A DNA stretch of 64,000 nucleotides. It comes from Theobroma cacao. Its lineage: Eukaryota > Streptophyta > Magnoliopsida > Malvales > Malvaceae. The translations under genes and the position numbers were made by a program. Below are positions 10,875-23,101 of this stretch, piece after piece. Location of the stretch: contig NC_030859.1 of the NCBI RefSeq assembly GCF_000208745.1, positions 8,921,679 through 8,985,678 on the forward strand, written 5' to 3'. Positions within the stretch are counted from its first letter, which is position 1; the number at the start of each line of letters is the position of its first letter. The notes under the pieces are model-generated. The model worked only from the letters and a program-made list of their open reading frames with translations, did no database searches and was not told where the DNA came from.

Positions 10875-12619
10875 GGTGATGGAGGGTTGGAGCCACCCTT
10901 GCTGATGGAAAAGGGAGCGGATGTGTAAGGTGAGAATAGGAAAAGAGAGTGAGAGGGGGAGAGGTTTTCGAAGAGTAAGGAAAGAGAGCATGGGCCGGCA
11001 AAATGAGGTCGGGCCATGTGGCAGAGTTTGGTGTTGAACCATGGGACCATGGAGGACCCACTTGGTCAATTCCCATTTCTGGTTCTTTGTACTTCCATAA
11101 TTGGAGTTCATCCTTCGAAACCATGAATTCTTGAATGTCACTGTTGGGGCTACAAGATAAATAAAAATTGTAGTACTTCATTTTCTATGTGTTTTTCTCC
11201 TTTTATCACATTTCAGGTCACTTGATTTGGTTTGTGTGTATTCTAGGTAAAATAATTTGTGATGATGGGTTTTGTTATTACCTTGTTTAAATATCTTGTT
11301 TTGGGTAAAAATGAAATTAATTTCTCTTTTTTGGTATCTGAATGCAAACTTTCTGTTTTATTAGGCAAGAGTTCCTTTTCAGCAATTGAATGTCTCTCTG
11401 GACATTCCTTCTTTTTTTTTTTTATCTCTAACTTGTAACAAATTTCCCAATCTTTCCCTGATAAAATATTAGAAGCATCTAAACATTTTGGCAGCTGTTG
11501 TCCTGTAATGGAAAATAGTTGTCAAAATGGATTTCCAACAAGGGAAAGATACACGATGATAACCCCAGCCAGAGTTGTCAGCCTGTTGGCATTCTTTCTA
11601 TTTAATTTTCTCCACTTGTTAAGCATCCATTTGGCATAAAATATTTCCAAAAGCTTTGCAGATTTTGATCATCATACAAAATGCTGTTCCAAGCAGCTGT
11701 TGTTCAGTGACCCAGTCTCCAAAGAATTCAAAAAGGAAAAGGCCACCCTTTCATGCATACCCCAAACTGCTGAAAACGATATATGCACGTGTTCTTCTGC
11801 CTAGCTAGTCTACAATCAAAACACAATGATCTGTGACTTTGAGAATTTTTCAAAACTTAACCTCTGTCGACAAAGGAAAGGAGACAACCTTATCGAAACA
11901 TAAACATAAAAGCCAAAGCAGACAAGGTTCAACCTTCCAATTTGAACAGTATATATATTGCAAAGCTGATATATTTCAGATTGTACCAAAATGAGATGAT
12001 ATCAGCAATGAAAGAAAGATCCCGGAGCTAGAATCCCAGAAAGTGCTAAATTAAAACAGTTAAGGTGCTTCTCATGTATCCATCCTAGATCCCTCTCTGC
12101 TAAAACATAAAACATAGCCAGCTGATAGCCTGCAGCTCGGTAAGGAGACTTGAATTTCAATGGCATATATACAATCTAGTAACATTGACAACAAAGGATA
12201 TTGCAGCTTTCTCTGAAACCACCATCCTTAATCTCAATGATTAACATTAAAAACATGAAATCGTAACAAAAAAGAACTTTATATAGATATAATGTTCTTC
12301 GATTTACATTTAAAAACTTATGACATACATTCACTATATTCATATATATAACAGTTTGACAAAAGAAGAGTTCCCATTGGATCCGTCCAGAGTACAACAA
12401 TACGTTACAGTACTACCTATTACCCTAAATCAGAGAAACAATCTTTACATAAGAAATTTTGATACATCTATATGGTTGTTCCACCAATTAAGCTTGACTA
12501 AATTGAATAAATCAAAAGAAAAATGATATACATATTACACTTCAACAGCCAATTCCAAATTACGACCATTGGAGACAATAAATGTACCATAAATCAGGTA
12601 TGCACACAATTTAGAGAAC
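10875..12619. other. Intergenic region between kinase and invertase
   Basis: About 1.7 kb separating the kinase 5' end from the invertase 3' end, both on the minus strand. The left part must hold the kinase promoter and leader, and the part next to 12620 holds the invertase 3' untranslated region. Open frames at 10657-11181 overlap the kinase N-terminus or leader and look like shadows. Nothing else is recognised. Confidence 0.5.
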
Positions 12620-15081
12620 TCAAACTATGTATGTCTGCTTCAAGCTCTTTGGACCTCGTTTTCTTCTTGGGTTAGCACTAATCATGCAGGAGAAGGCATT
12701 GACAAGTTCAGAATCCTCTTCAGTTGTCAAAATCTTTGCTGCATTTGGGTCTGCAAGCAGAAGTTTTGCCACAAGATATCCAGCAATAGACCAGGTCTGG
12801 AACAGGTGTGATTGTTTTCCAATAAACCTTGCCTTTTTAGTATCATAGTATTCGGGCCATTTGTCCCTAGATATGCGTTTCTCAGCAACTGATATAGCCT
12901 TTGCAGCAATTTCTGGTCTATTCATCTTCATGCATGCGACTGTGAGCTGTAAAATGGGACTTATATATAAGAATTTCGTACTTTGGTTTTCAAGCTTACA
13001 CTCTAAATAAACCTCTTTCAATATTAGATATATATAGATTTGAAAATGGTTAGGAATGTCATAGTGGATAATGCACTGACACCCAAAGGTAAGCCCAGAA
13101 CAGTATGGTCAGTCACAATGGAACAAATGTCCTCAGCATCTACATTTTCTTTTCTTTCTTTCCTCTTTTTATGGATAGTCATGTACAATTACTTTAGGTA
13201 CAACTCCAGATTAATAAGACCTTCAAATCATTAAGAGGAATAAAAAGTAAACATCCTCAAAATCTACATGTACCAAATGCAAACCTAAGATCCAGCTATT
13301 AAAAAGACAATTTAGAGAAACTAAGAAGGATGCCACCATTACTAACCTGCCACAGTAAAGTCGGCCACGAACCACCATTGTGGTAGGACCAAGGCCTGCA
13401 TCACAAACAATCTTTCTTACAATTAAAATACTGATGTAAACAAAAACTAAGAGCATTATCATATTTAAGGTAGATATTTTACGTGTTCTTGGGATCACTG
13501 CCTGTAATGATCTGCCACTCCCGACCTTCAAGAGCTGGGTAGCAGATCTTAAATGGCATGTCGGCCACCAAATCTGCCCATTTAGCTTCGATGAGATCCA
13601 ATATAGCATGTGACTGATCAGTTGTTGCAAGACCACTAGCAACGGCCCACAAATTTCCTAGAGAAAAGAATCGGAAATCCATATGAGCTGGTTGTAAGTT
13701 CCCAATCAGAAAGCCTCCTTTATTAGGCATCCATTCCACCAACCAAGGAGAAATTTGATCCGGATAAATATTGAACTTATTAACAGCATCATATGAATAC
13801 TCTTCAGTCTTGTAACGGTAAATTTCATTAAGTTTTCTCATATCAATCCAATAATATTCTCTGATATGAAATGACAGAGCAACAAGACGATTATTAAGTG
13901 CTCGAATAAGATCAGCTGATCCATCCTCTGGAGTAAGCATTTCACGTGCACAAAGTAATGCTGAATAAAAAAGCGCCTACAAAGCAAAAATTATCTCAAG
14001 ATCAGGTCTGGAGTTTTTGCAAGTAAATATGGCAATAATGAAGCCATATACTGTTACTAAATTCTTTGCCATATAGTTGCCACTTCCACTCTCTTGTATG
14101 GAAATTTCTCTGCATTTTCAATGTATATTTCTTGAAAGTTAAAAATAAGTTGACTCAAATTTGTTGTTTTCTGCATAATTGGTTCAGGTTCCACATATTG
14201 CATGTTGCTTTTCAAACCAATTAATGTGTGTATTTGAGTCAAGTTCTGGTTAATTGCTTCTTCAGAGAAGTTTACTGATGATGCAATCCTGGGAGCTAAA
14301 GCCTAAGATGCAATGCTAGGGTAAAAGTTACTTTAGACATATTGACATCCAAGTTCTCCAAACCCGAAAGTTGAATTAACACAATGAAAGTTATTAGCCG
14401 GAGCCAAATGCATCCTTCAAAGTGAAGCATTGGCATATCCAGATGTATGTTACCAGCACCACATCAGACCATCTCAAGAGAGATTATTTAGCCAGGATGT
14501 CATGATAAGTCTATAATATTTTGGGTCAGAAATGTCTATTTCTGATCCTCTTTCTATAGATAGAAGAAAAAAACAATGTTTGTTGGGCAAAAGGTGGTCT
14601 GTAAATATGGTTAAACACCATTAATACACATCACAATCCAATCAATCCAGGATAAGATTCATTCTCAGCTTTCAGCATTTACCATTTCAGTCCTCCTAAG
14701 ACAGCCATGTAATCAAGCATTTAAGAGCTTGTTGCCTATTAACAGGAACACAGAAAGGGCAACTACCTAAGGCTCAAAGCAAAAATAAGTTATATAACTG
14801 TCATTAAGTTTATAGCCATGCCAAACACAGAACCCTCACCAAGTTTGACCCAAATAACATGAGTGCGTTTATGGGTATCATATGGAGATGCACATGAATT
14901 TCACATCTTACATGCTCTGAGGCCGCCTACTCTCAAAACCTTTCCCAACTCAACCTCCTTGAAGCCAAAATAAAAGCCCTTTGAAAACTCAAAGCCTAAA
15001 TATACTGTCTGGATTCAATTACACAACCCTGCCGACTTTAATCCCTTTCATAGTCCATACATACCTTTTCTATCAAAAAGA

Positions 15082-15124
<43 letters not shown>

Positions 15125-18100
15125 CCTAAGTGAATTTCATTTTCAGGATTTCCCACTTTCTCAGCATGAAACAATTCAAAAAGTACATCACCATGTTTAT
15201 CTAATTAGTGGTTGCAATATCATTATCAAACAGTGAAGTCAGTTTGGCAGTTAAGGGGATAAATTAGCCTTGATTTGGTTCTTCCTATTGCTTTGCTTCG
15301 AGGAAGCAAAAACGAAAAATGCTTGGATAGAAAATTGGAGAATTAAAATAAAAAACGTAATGTTTACAAGTGAAATGCCAGATTTTACTTGTATATAGAC
15401 TAATCATGTTATAAGTGGTATTACATTTTAATCAGTTCTTCATTTTCAATTAACTATAATTTTCCTTTTATAACTTACTTTTTATTTTACAACAAATTTT
15501 AGGAAGCAAAAAGTAAGTAGCGATAGCAACAACCAAATGGAGCCTTCTATTATTTTGCTCTTTGCATTCCGATATTGTTATTTACCTGAATTTCCAGAGG
15601 GTGTCCATGAATCCCCATGCGACGATCTATCATACAAGAACCATCTGTCACCAATAACGTAGGAAACATATCAAAACCATCAGCAAGACAGAGCCGTAGA
15701 ATCATCTTGATTCCAGTTTGGACATCAACTCTCTCCTGAACTGAAAGATCGCCAGAGCATTTTCCATATGCCCGTAATAATATAATCCACCACAATCCTG
15801 CAATTGAAATAGGTAGTCACAAAAGAATTCAGAAATTTAAAGTATTTCAATAAAAAAAATTGAAAACACAAAACCCAGTTTAGACCAGACTTCATTACCA
15901 GAATCAACAGGAGCAACACGGCCAATAGCTGCTTCTCCAAAGTCAGGATCCAATACCTCCTCTGTTGCTGAATCATCACCATCAAGAGGAACTGTGCGCA
16001 CTTTAAAACTTGCAGGCATCAATCCCTGACCAGGGCTATGACAGTCCATTGTTTTTTCCCAGCTCTAAAATATAAGTAAGTAAATTAAATAACAAAAATA
16101 AAGCAGGATATTTTTCTAACAGTAGGATATCCATTAAAACCATTTTATATTCAAGTTTGTCAGATGGACATAGATGCAGATGCATGACCAGAACTGCATG
16201 TGCACAAATGAAGAGCCAATCACAGAAGGATGTGTACAAATGAAGAGCCAATCACAGAAGGACGTGCACAAATGATGCTACTGCATATCGAACTGTGCAA
16301 TCACAGTGGTTCCAACATAAGACATTTACATATATGTGGAAACAACAATATAGAATAGTTCTTATTCACAGACACTTACAAAGAACCATTAATTGTGCTA
16401 CATGGATCAAATTTTTCCATATTATTCTATTTAAGACCATATTCAAAGCAAGATCATCACATCAGATTCCTTTAATTATATTAATTATGCTCTCTAATAA
16501 AAGATTACATGACCATAGTTGTCAAGATATTCAAATCCATGATTATGCTATTTTACCTTTTTCTAGAGAAGTATCTGCTGTCTCCGATGCATATAACCAT
16601 CAGGGTAACAAAGCATTAGGATGTAAACCACTTCTAGAATTTTATTGGCAACAGGAGGCAGTTAGAATGGAAAGTGAAATTATTCATGAATTAATCATCA
16701 TAATATAATCATGAAGGATTAATCAAACAGAACAGTACAAGAATAGCTACAAATCACTGTTTCACTTTTTAATCTTGTTTGGTTTTATATCTTGATTCTT
16801 AAGCCCATTTAGTGTCTTTATTTTTAGGCATGATACTAGATTTAAAGTTTGCCAAAAGTTAGTATAAATTTTTTTTTTTTTGGAGGTGGGTTGGGGGGAT
16901 GGGGGTTTGGATGTGTAGCCATCATCAAGAAAGTGGGAACATATAGATAGCCTAAGTTGGTGACTAAAGATAAAAGATGGCTGTAAATGGGTTTTGGGGT
17001 TAGCTTGACCATTGTAATCTCGGATCTTTGAAGTAGATTTCTTCTTTGTAGTGCGCATGGATTTAGAGAATTGTTTCTCGAACCACGAATATGGTTAGTG
17101 TTCTCTTTTTGTGGTTCTTTTTTTCTTGTCTTGAGTTTCTTAATTGGTTTGTTGCATTGCTTTTCATCAGTCTAATTTCTAAGTTGGTTAATTTGATTGT
17201 ATTCATCTGCAACTGTACTTCGGTTAAGGTCTCAATCACAACAAACAGAAATTAGAGAAAATTTTCTTAGAAATTGATTGATAGGGTTGTCTGTCATGGC
17301 TTTCGATAAATTTAGAAGTAGCAAGAGTTCGGTTGCATGAGTTACAGAGAAGGCTGATATTGAGAAATTCGATGATACAAAAGATTTTAATCTTTGGCAT
17401 GTAAAGATGAGGTCTGTTGACAACGATGAGCAAGGAAGACTACTTGAGTCAACCCTTTGAGTACAATGCAGTTTGCCTATTGGAGGAGGTTCTTTGGGAG
17501 GTAGTGGATGAAACGACTCCGCATGGATTATGGAGAAAGCTCGAGAAAATTTATTTGACCAAATCCCTCACCAATCAGCTTTACCTAAAGCAGAGGTTGT
17601 ACAGACTTCGTATGAAAGAAGGTATGTTTATGAAAGACCATCTCAGTAAGTTCAATAAAGTAATTTTAGAGTTGAAAATATAAAGATTAAAATTGAATAT
17701 AAAGATCAGGCTCTTTTACTCTTTCATTCTTTGTCACCATGGGTTAGTAGCATGAGGAAAAAGGGTAGGGAAGAGTAGTGACCAGAGTGAAACTAAATCT
17801 AAGTCACATTCAAAATGGGATTGTGACATAATTCAAGTGTGGAGAGAAAGATCATGTTAGGCAAAACTATCCTAAACTCAAAGATTGTAGGTTGGATGAT
17901 GAAGTTAATATAGTTACTGGTTGGGGTTTTGAGGATGATGGTTTGAGCTTCACTGTTAATACTAATAAGCCTAGCAAGGTTTGGATTCTTGATCCAACAT
18001 GTCCTTATTACATGTGCAGTAAGGGGGGGAGTGGTTTGTTACCTAAAAAACCATTAACAATTCTTAGGAGATACATTCACCTCTCTAGGTTTGGTATGGA

Positions 18101-20295
18101 GTTGTTTGTTTCAGGATGTATGATTGTATTGTGAGAGAACTAATGGTTCCTCATTTTCAGGTTTGAGGCTGAATTTATTATCTTTGTGTTTGTTATAGGA
18201 GGTTGGTTATGAGTTCTCCGAGAAGGATGGTTTGCTTGATGTGTGTGACATATCTCATGTTTACTTCAAGGTATTTGGATCAGAGGTCTCTCTCATCTTC
18301 AACATCTTGTAGTTGGAGGTGGAGTTGACTTGATGTGTAACTATATATGGCTATGTCATGCGGTGCTCATATTGGTGACTTAGAGGTTTCACCTTTGTTG
18401 AGGTCTGCTCTTGTTAGCTTGGGACGCATGGTGGGTTCAAGTTATGTGTGTCTAGCTCTATCTGGGGTTGCATCTAATGTAGTTCCAAGACTTGATGATT
18501 TGTGGATGTGGCCTTCATTGCTCTTGGTGAAGAGTGTTGCATTCCATACCTTTAGGAAAAATCGAAATTCACTGGGAGGACTAGCAAACTGTGACATTGA
18601 ATCCATAGTTTGCTTGGAGAAAAGTGAGTCTAGAAAATTCTGCATGGGTTGCATTGTGGAAAATTACGTTATTAGGAAAACACTGGGTCAACACATAATT
18701 GCAGAATGGAATAATAGTCTCTTGTTTAGAGCTTGATATATGGCTATCTTTGTTACTCTAGGTGAATTGATATGTGTTAGTTGAAACTGCTTATTCCTGG
18801 TAGGTTGGCTCATCTCCATCCAGTGCAATGGTTGTTGGAACTCCTAGTAGTTGGTTGGGTTACTCTGGTGAGCATCACTGTTGTTCTTTGGTTCAAGTAA
18901 TGGATGGTAAACTTGATGGTTGCATATTTCTAAAGTATCAATTGTGTGTTAGAGGATTGCAGTGTCAGTTCCTTCTTAGTTCCAAGGATGTGATGGGAGA
19001 ATGCAAGACCAAGGAGGTTTTCAAGGAGTTGTTTGCACAGTCAGACCATGGAGTTAGCCAGAAGGTGGAGCTTGTCACAGTTATTGTTCTCTTTTTACAG
19101 TTTCCTTTCTTGTTTTGAGTTTCTTGATTGTTTGTTGCCTTGGTTTTGATTAGTCTAATGTCTAAGTTGGTTAATTTGATCGTATTCTGTTGCAACTCTG
19201 ACGTGGATTAAAGTCTAAATCACAAGAATGTAAATTACATACAAGAAATATGCCTATCCTTTGATAAATATAAGTCCAATGGCAGCAAATAGAATAGGGA
19301 AATTTTCAGAACAATCAACTTAAAGAGAAGAAAGAAACTAAGAAGAAACAATGGCCATATTAATGGTTTTGGCTAGCCAATAATATCAGGTGTTAACTGA
19401 CCTAGGATCATAACTTGCTAGCGTGATTTTTGCTTTGCTCCTATGTATACATACAAAATTCACAAAATCGTCCTTGAACAGGAATGAAAAGGGAGGAAAA
19501 TAATTTATCAAGACATCGAAAGATCCACCAAAACAGAAAAATTACCACCAGATATAGTCACGACAATGATACTATTGAATATAAAAGTACCTGTAACTGA
19601 AGTGTATGGAGGATGAAGTTCCGAACAATGTCATACTCTCCTTTTAATAGAAAAGCAATACCAGAAGGTATAAAGTCACGAATAAAGACTTGATCGTAAT
19701 TCAACACATTGGAACTTGTGGGGTCGTTGGCAGCAATTGTTCCAATAGGACTGCCACAATAGTAAACCATAGAGTCCCGCAGCAACTCCCATGCTTCATC
19801 CTCAATAGAATCTACACTAGCCTTGTGAAAGGTACTTGTGCCAGTTCCAACTGTACCATTAGACGTCAACCCTTCCTTTTCCCTCTTCAACTGCTCAACA
19901 GCATCAAACTCCAGAATGTTTGGTGAGTTTATTGAACCATTAAGATTTAATTTCTTTGCACTATCTACAAACCATGCCCCATTTCCTTCATCCATACCTA
20001 CTCCACTCACACTTTCAGCCCGCTCGCATTTGCATCTAAGAAGCTTCAATCTACCAATTGCCCTATTCCCATACAAACCGCCACCTAATGGCTTACACAT
20101 ATAGCTTCCTATTTGACATCTCGCCAATCTCGAACACTTGAAGCGTTGCATATAACTCGAGCCTTTTTTGTTCACAGACTTAATGTGGTATTTAGAAGAA
20201 AATACTAAATCCAAATTGCTAGAACAAAGATCACTACTAAAAAGCCGAGGGACAGCCCCAGATAAAACGTGCAGAACTGCCTCAGAAGTTCCCAT
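12620..20295 (-). CDS. INVE: Alkaline/neutral invertase (GH100), organellar type
   Basis: Six exons with consensus GT-AG borders: 20295-19591, 16064-15899, 15797-15586, 13976-13483, 13395-13347 (49 bp) and 12946-12620. The sum is 1953 bases, or 650 residues and a stop, the usual length of organelle-targeted members. The product hydrolyses sucrose to glucose and fructose at neutral pH. Family blocks in order are [117 protein letters not shown] and the C-terminal PRRKRG...YIV. The catalytic Asp and Glu of the family are thought to lie in VDSG and EGREW. The first roughly 150 residues are Ser/Arg/Cys-rich and not conserved, consistent with a transit peptide. The start [11 protein letters not shown] resembles plastid INVE, but a mitochondrial form is not excluded. 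A Met six codons upstream is a weaker alternative start. Confidence 0.93.
15084..15122. repeat. (AT)n microsatellite in invertase intron 3
   Basis: A pure AT dinucleotide run of about 39 bases inside the 1.6-kb third intron of the invertase gene. It is likely to vary in length between individuals. Confidence 0.9.
17100..19226 (+). mobile_element. Decayed Copia element inside invertase intron 1
   Basis: It lies antisense within the 3.5-kb first intron. Plus-strand reading gives a gag UBN2-type piece (17417-17683, ...[20 protein letters not shown]). It is followed near 17823-17880 by a damaged zinc knuckle ([14 protein letters not shown], with Cys replaced by Tyr). Then comes a gag-pre-integrase piece (17892-18230, [13 protein letters not shown]...GLRLNLLSL). 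An imperfect direct repeat of about 140 bp flanks it (17100-17242 and 19086-19226, both containing taagttggttaatttgat), probably the remains of LTR edges. Reverse transcriptase and integrase are absent. Several stops and frameshifts are present. Confidence 0.65.
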
Positions 20296-21160
20296 AGACG
20301 TGATGCTTATCAAATCAAATTAACTGTATTAAAATGATATTTCCTCCAATTAAACAAATCCAGACGCTTCACTTCAATTCAAGATACCTACACCTTAAAT
20401 CAAAAATCAAAGGAAACAATTAATCCATGTAATAGGGGTTCAGATAATTCCAGAAAAAGGAAACAAAAAACAAAAAAAAAACAACTAAAAGAATAAGCAT
20501 ATATTAATACAACAGCCTTGCAAAGATAAAATTAGAAGTGCATGGTTTCCAAACAAATACATATATATATCTTTTTTTATTTTCTCCTCAACAGACTAAA
20601 CAAAGGGTGAGCCTTGAAGCTCATTGCACAAAGCATGCGAATGAAGAAGAAGAAGAAAATCAACGAAATTCATGATAATATCACATTAAATTAAAGCAAA
20701 AAGAAACACATAATGTTACATCATCAAACTATTCCAGAAAAACCCAGGAGCAAAATTCAAATAAAATTGTCAATATCCCACACGCAAAAGCATTTTTTCT
20801 TAAAAAAAAAAAGCCCAAAAATGCAAATCCCAACATGAAAGCAACGAAACCCAGACAGAAGTACATACAATTACAAAGCAATAAGAAACTAAAAATTGCT
20901 AACCTTATTGGGGCTGTTCTTGAAAGGATGTTTGGGAAGCATAAGAGAAGGGAAAAGCTGAGATAGTTTTTATAAAAGAAAACAAAAAGAGATAGAAAAT
21001 GTTTGCTTCTCTTTTATTTACGTGTGTCCCATAAGCAACTGCACCATCGCTTCCATAGATTATTGTTATTGAGTCAATTTTTTTCACATAAACAGAACGC
21101 TTTTTTGTTTGCAGCGGGCGACACCAGATATTCACATGACCAATCTTCCACGTCTCCTTT
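20296..21160 (-). promoter_or_regulatory. Invertase leader, probable 5'UTR intron and promoter
   Basis: On the minus strand CCAATAAG|GTTAGC at 20904/20903 is a plausible donor. TTTTAATACAG ending at 20324 is a plausible acceptor, so a roughly 580-bp intron may sit in the leader just before the start codon. The region upstream of about 20960 would then be leader exon and promoter. This is an inference from splice-like signals only. It explains why no coding sequence occurs between 20296 and 21160. Confidence 0.4.
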
Positions 21161-23101
21161 TTCTTCTTTGGCGTGCTTTTCTCTTTTCTTTTTCATTTTT
21201 TTTTATATTTTTTTTTATTCTTAATTTTAGTATTTAACTTAAATTCTGCTCACCACATTGCAAAGTTAGTAAAAAAAAAAAAAATTCAAGGTGATGATTA
21301 GTATTTTATAATACAATATAATTATAGATAATATGATTGTAAGGAATATAATGATAGAAAAAATAATATTATAGTATTTGATATATAAATAAAATAATTA
21401 TTAAAATGTAAAAAATATAATATTGTATTTTTTTATTTATAAGTATTTTGTTAGAAATGTAATATTAATTTTTAAAATTACTCTTATTTATTAAAATATA
21501 AGTTTAATATATTATATTTTTTATTATTAATTTTTATATAATATTATCTCTTAAATATATTTTTAATGTCATATATTTTATTTTTATTTTTTATTATAAT
21601 ATTATTATTTTACTTTTATTTCTTTAATATAATTTTTTATATTATATATTTTATTTTAATTTCTAATTCTTATATTATATATTTTATTTTAATATTTTTT
21701 ATTTTAATTATAACATTATAAAATATTTTTAACAATATAATAAAGTTGAAAGGTAAAATGTCTTTAATAATATTATAGAGTGTAATGTAATATAATTGCA
21801 TTAGTTTTGAATTGCAATCACATTACCTCTTTTGGCTATAATATGATTGTATTACAATCTTATATTGCAGTGGTCTATTACAAAATAAATATTACAATAT
21901 ATTTTAATTAGACACATTACAAAAAATGTGTTTTCACTTTTTTCATACCAAATGCTATCCAAGATCAAATCATTTGGAGGAAGAGATGCGTTGCCGAGCA
22001 CCATTAGAGATTATGTAATTCGAGATATGTTTGGCTTGAACTTAATAGGAGGACAATATTTTGAATTAAAAGCCCTTCAATGGGGCATGTTAAGTGGAGT
22101 GCTTTTTTTTCTTTATCTTTTTTGTCTCATTGGATTATTTCCATAATAAGGTTTGTAACAAATTGTGGAATGGGATGCTTAAGAACTCGATATTATTTTA
22201 ATTTGTTAGCTTCTATTTGTGATTGAGTTTGGTAACAAAAGTTAACTAGTTTTCAAAAACAAAATGTTTTTTTCTTAAATTTAAGTAAATAAAAAAATTG
22301 ATATAAACTCGAAAATATATTTCTGTCTTTGTAATGAAGAAAAAAAGACATTACACGGTGAAAACCTTGACCACGATTAAGTGGATGACGTGGCATATTG
22401 AGTGCCACTCACCAAACAAAAACAAATGTGGCTGCACCCAACCATTTAAAAGGGACTTTTACATAAAAATCTTCCCTCACTCTGCGTTTTATTTGTTATG
22501 GGCCTTGTAATGGTAGGATAGTGTTCGGTTGAAAGAATGATTTTGTTGGACTAAAATAGTTTTGGGTTTTTTTATGCAGTTTTTTTTTTCTTTTTAATAT
22601 TTTATAATCAAAATTAAGTATTACATATAGATTCTATCAGTTTATAATTTAAAAATTGAGTAAAAAAGATTTAATTCATTTTTTATATCAAAATTTAAGT
22701 CTTTTGGTGAAAGAAAACGAGAGATAAGGAAAAGAAATGCTAAGATTCAGCCTCATGCTCAAATATAAAAATAATCAAGAAATAAAAGTATAACACAGTA
22801 AAAAAATAAAAAAAATATTTAATCAGAAAAATAACCAAAACCCTTAAGATCAATGTTTGTGTTTGTCATGCAATTTTTAGATTAATTATGAACATTTATA
22901 GATTCAAGTATTATATACCTTACTCTATATATTGTAATCAAAAGTCAATTAAATCCAAAAACGCTTGTAATGAAACAAGTAACTTAAAAAGAGAATAAGA
23001 TAGTCTAAAATCCTATAATCAAAATATTTGCTTTTTCACTTTTAGAATTTATCAAATTTTCAACCACCCAAATATTTAGCCTCTAACAGTAATTCACACA
23101 G
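21161..23101. other. Very AT-rich intergenic stretch
   Basis: From about 21285 to 21910 the sequence is nearly all A/T, with many tataatat/attacaat words. It ends in a block (attgcaatcacattacctct, then tgattgtattacaatc) that looks like an old hAT-type MITE, but I could not pair its ends. A 72-codon frame at 21928-22146 is not recognised. From 22150 to 23101 nothing is identified except the decayed right-hand continuation of the retrotransposon gag that follows. Confidence 0.4.

Noticed and set aside
18347..19195. 129-, 96- and 76-codon frames in invertase intron 1
   Set aside because: They lie within or next to the decayed Copia element and show no independent domain. Part may be Copia tail.
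19690..20104. Plus-strand frames opposite invertase exon 1
   Set aside because: Antisense shadows of the invertase N-terminal exon.
21928..22146. 72-codon frame with a hydrophobic tail
   Set aside because: No recognisable domain, AT-rich surroundings, and no start or splice context to support a gene.
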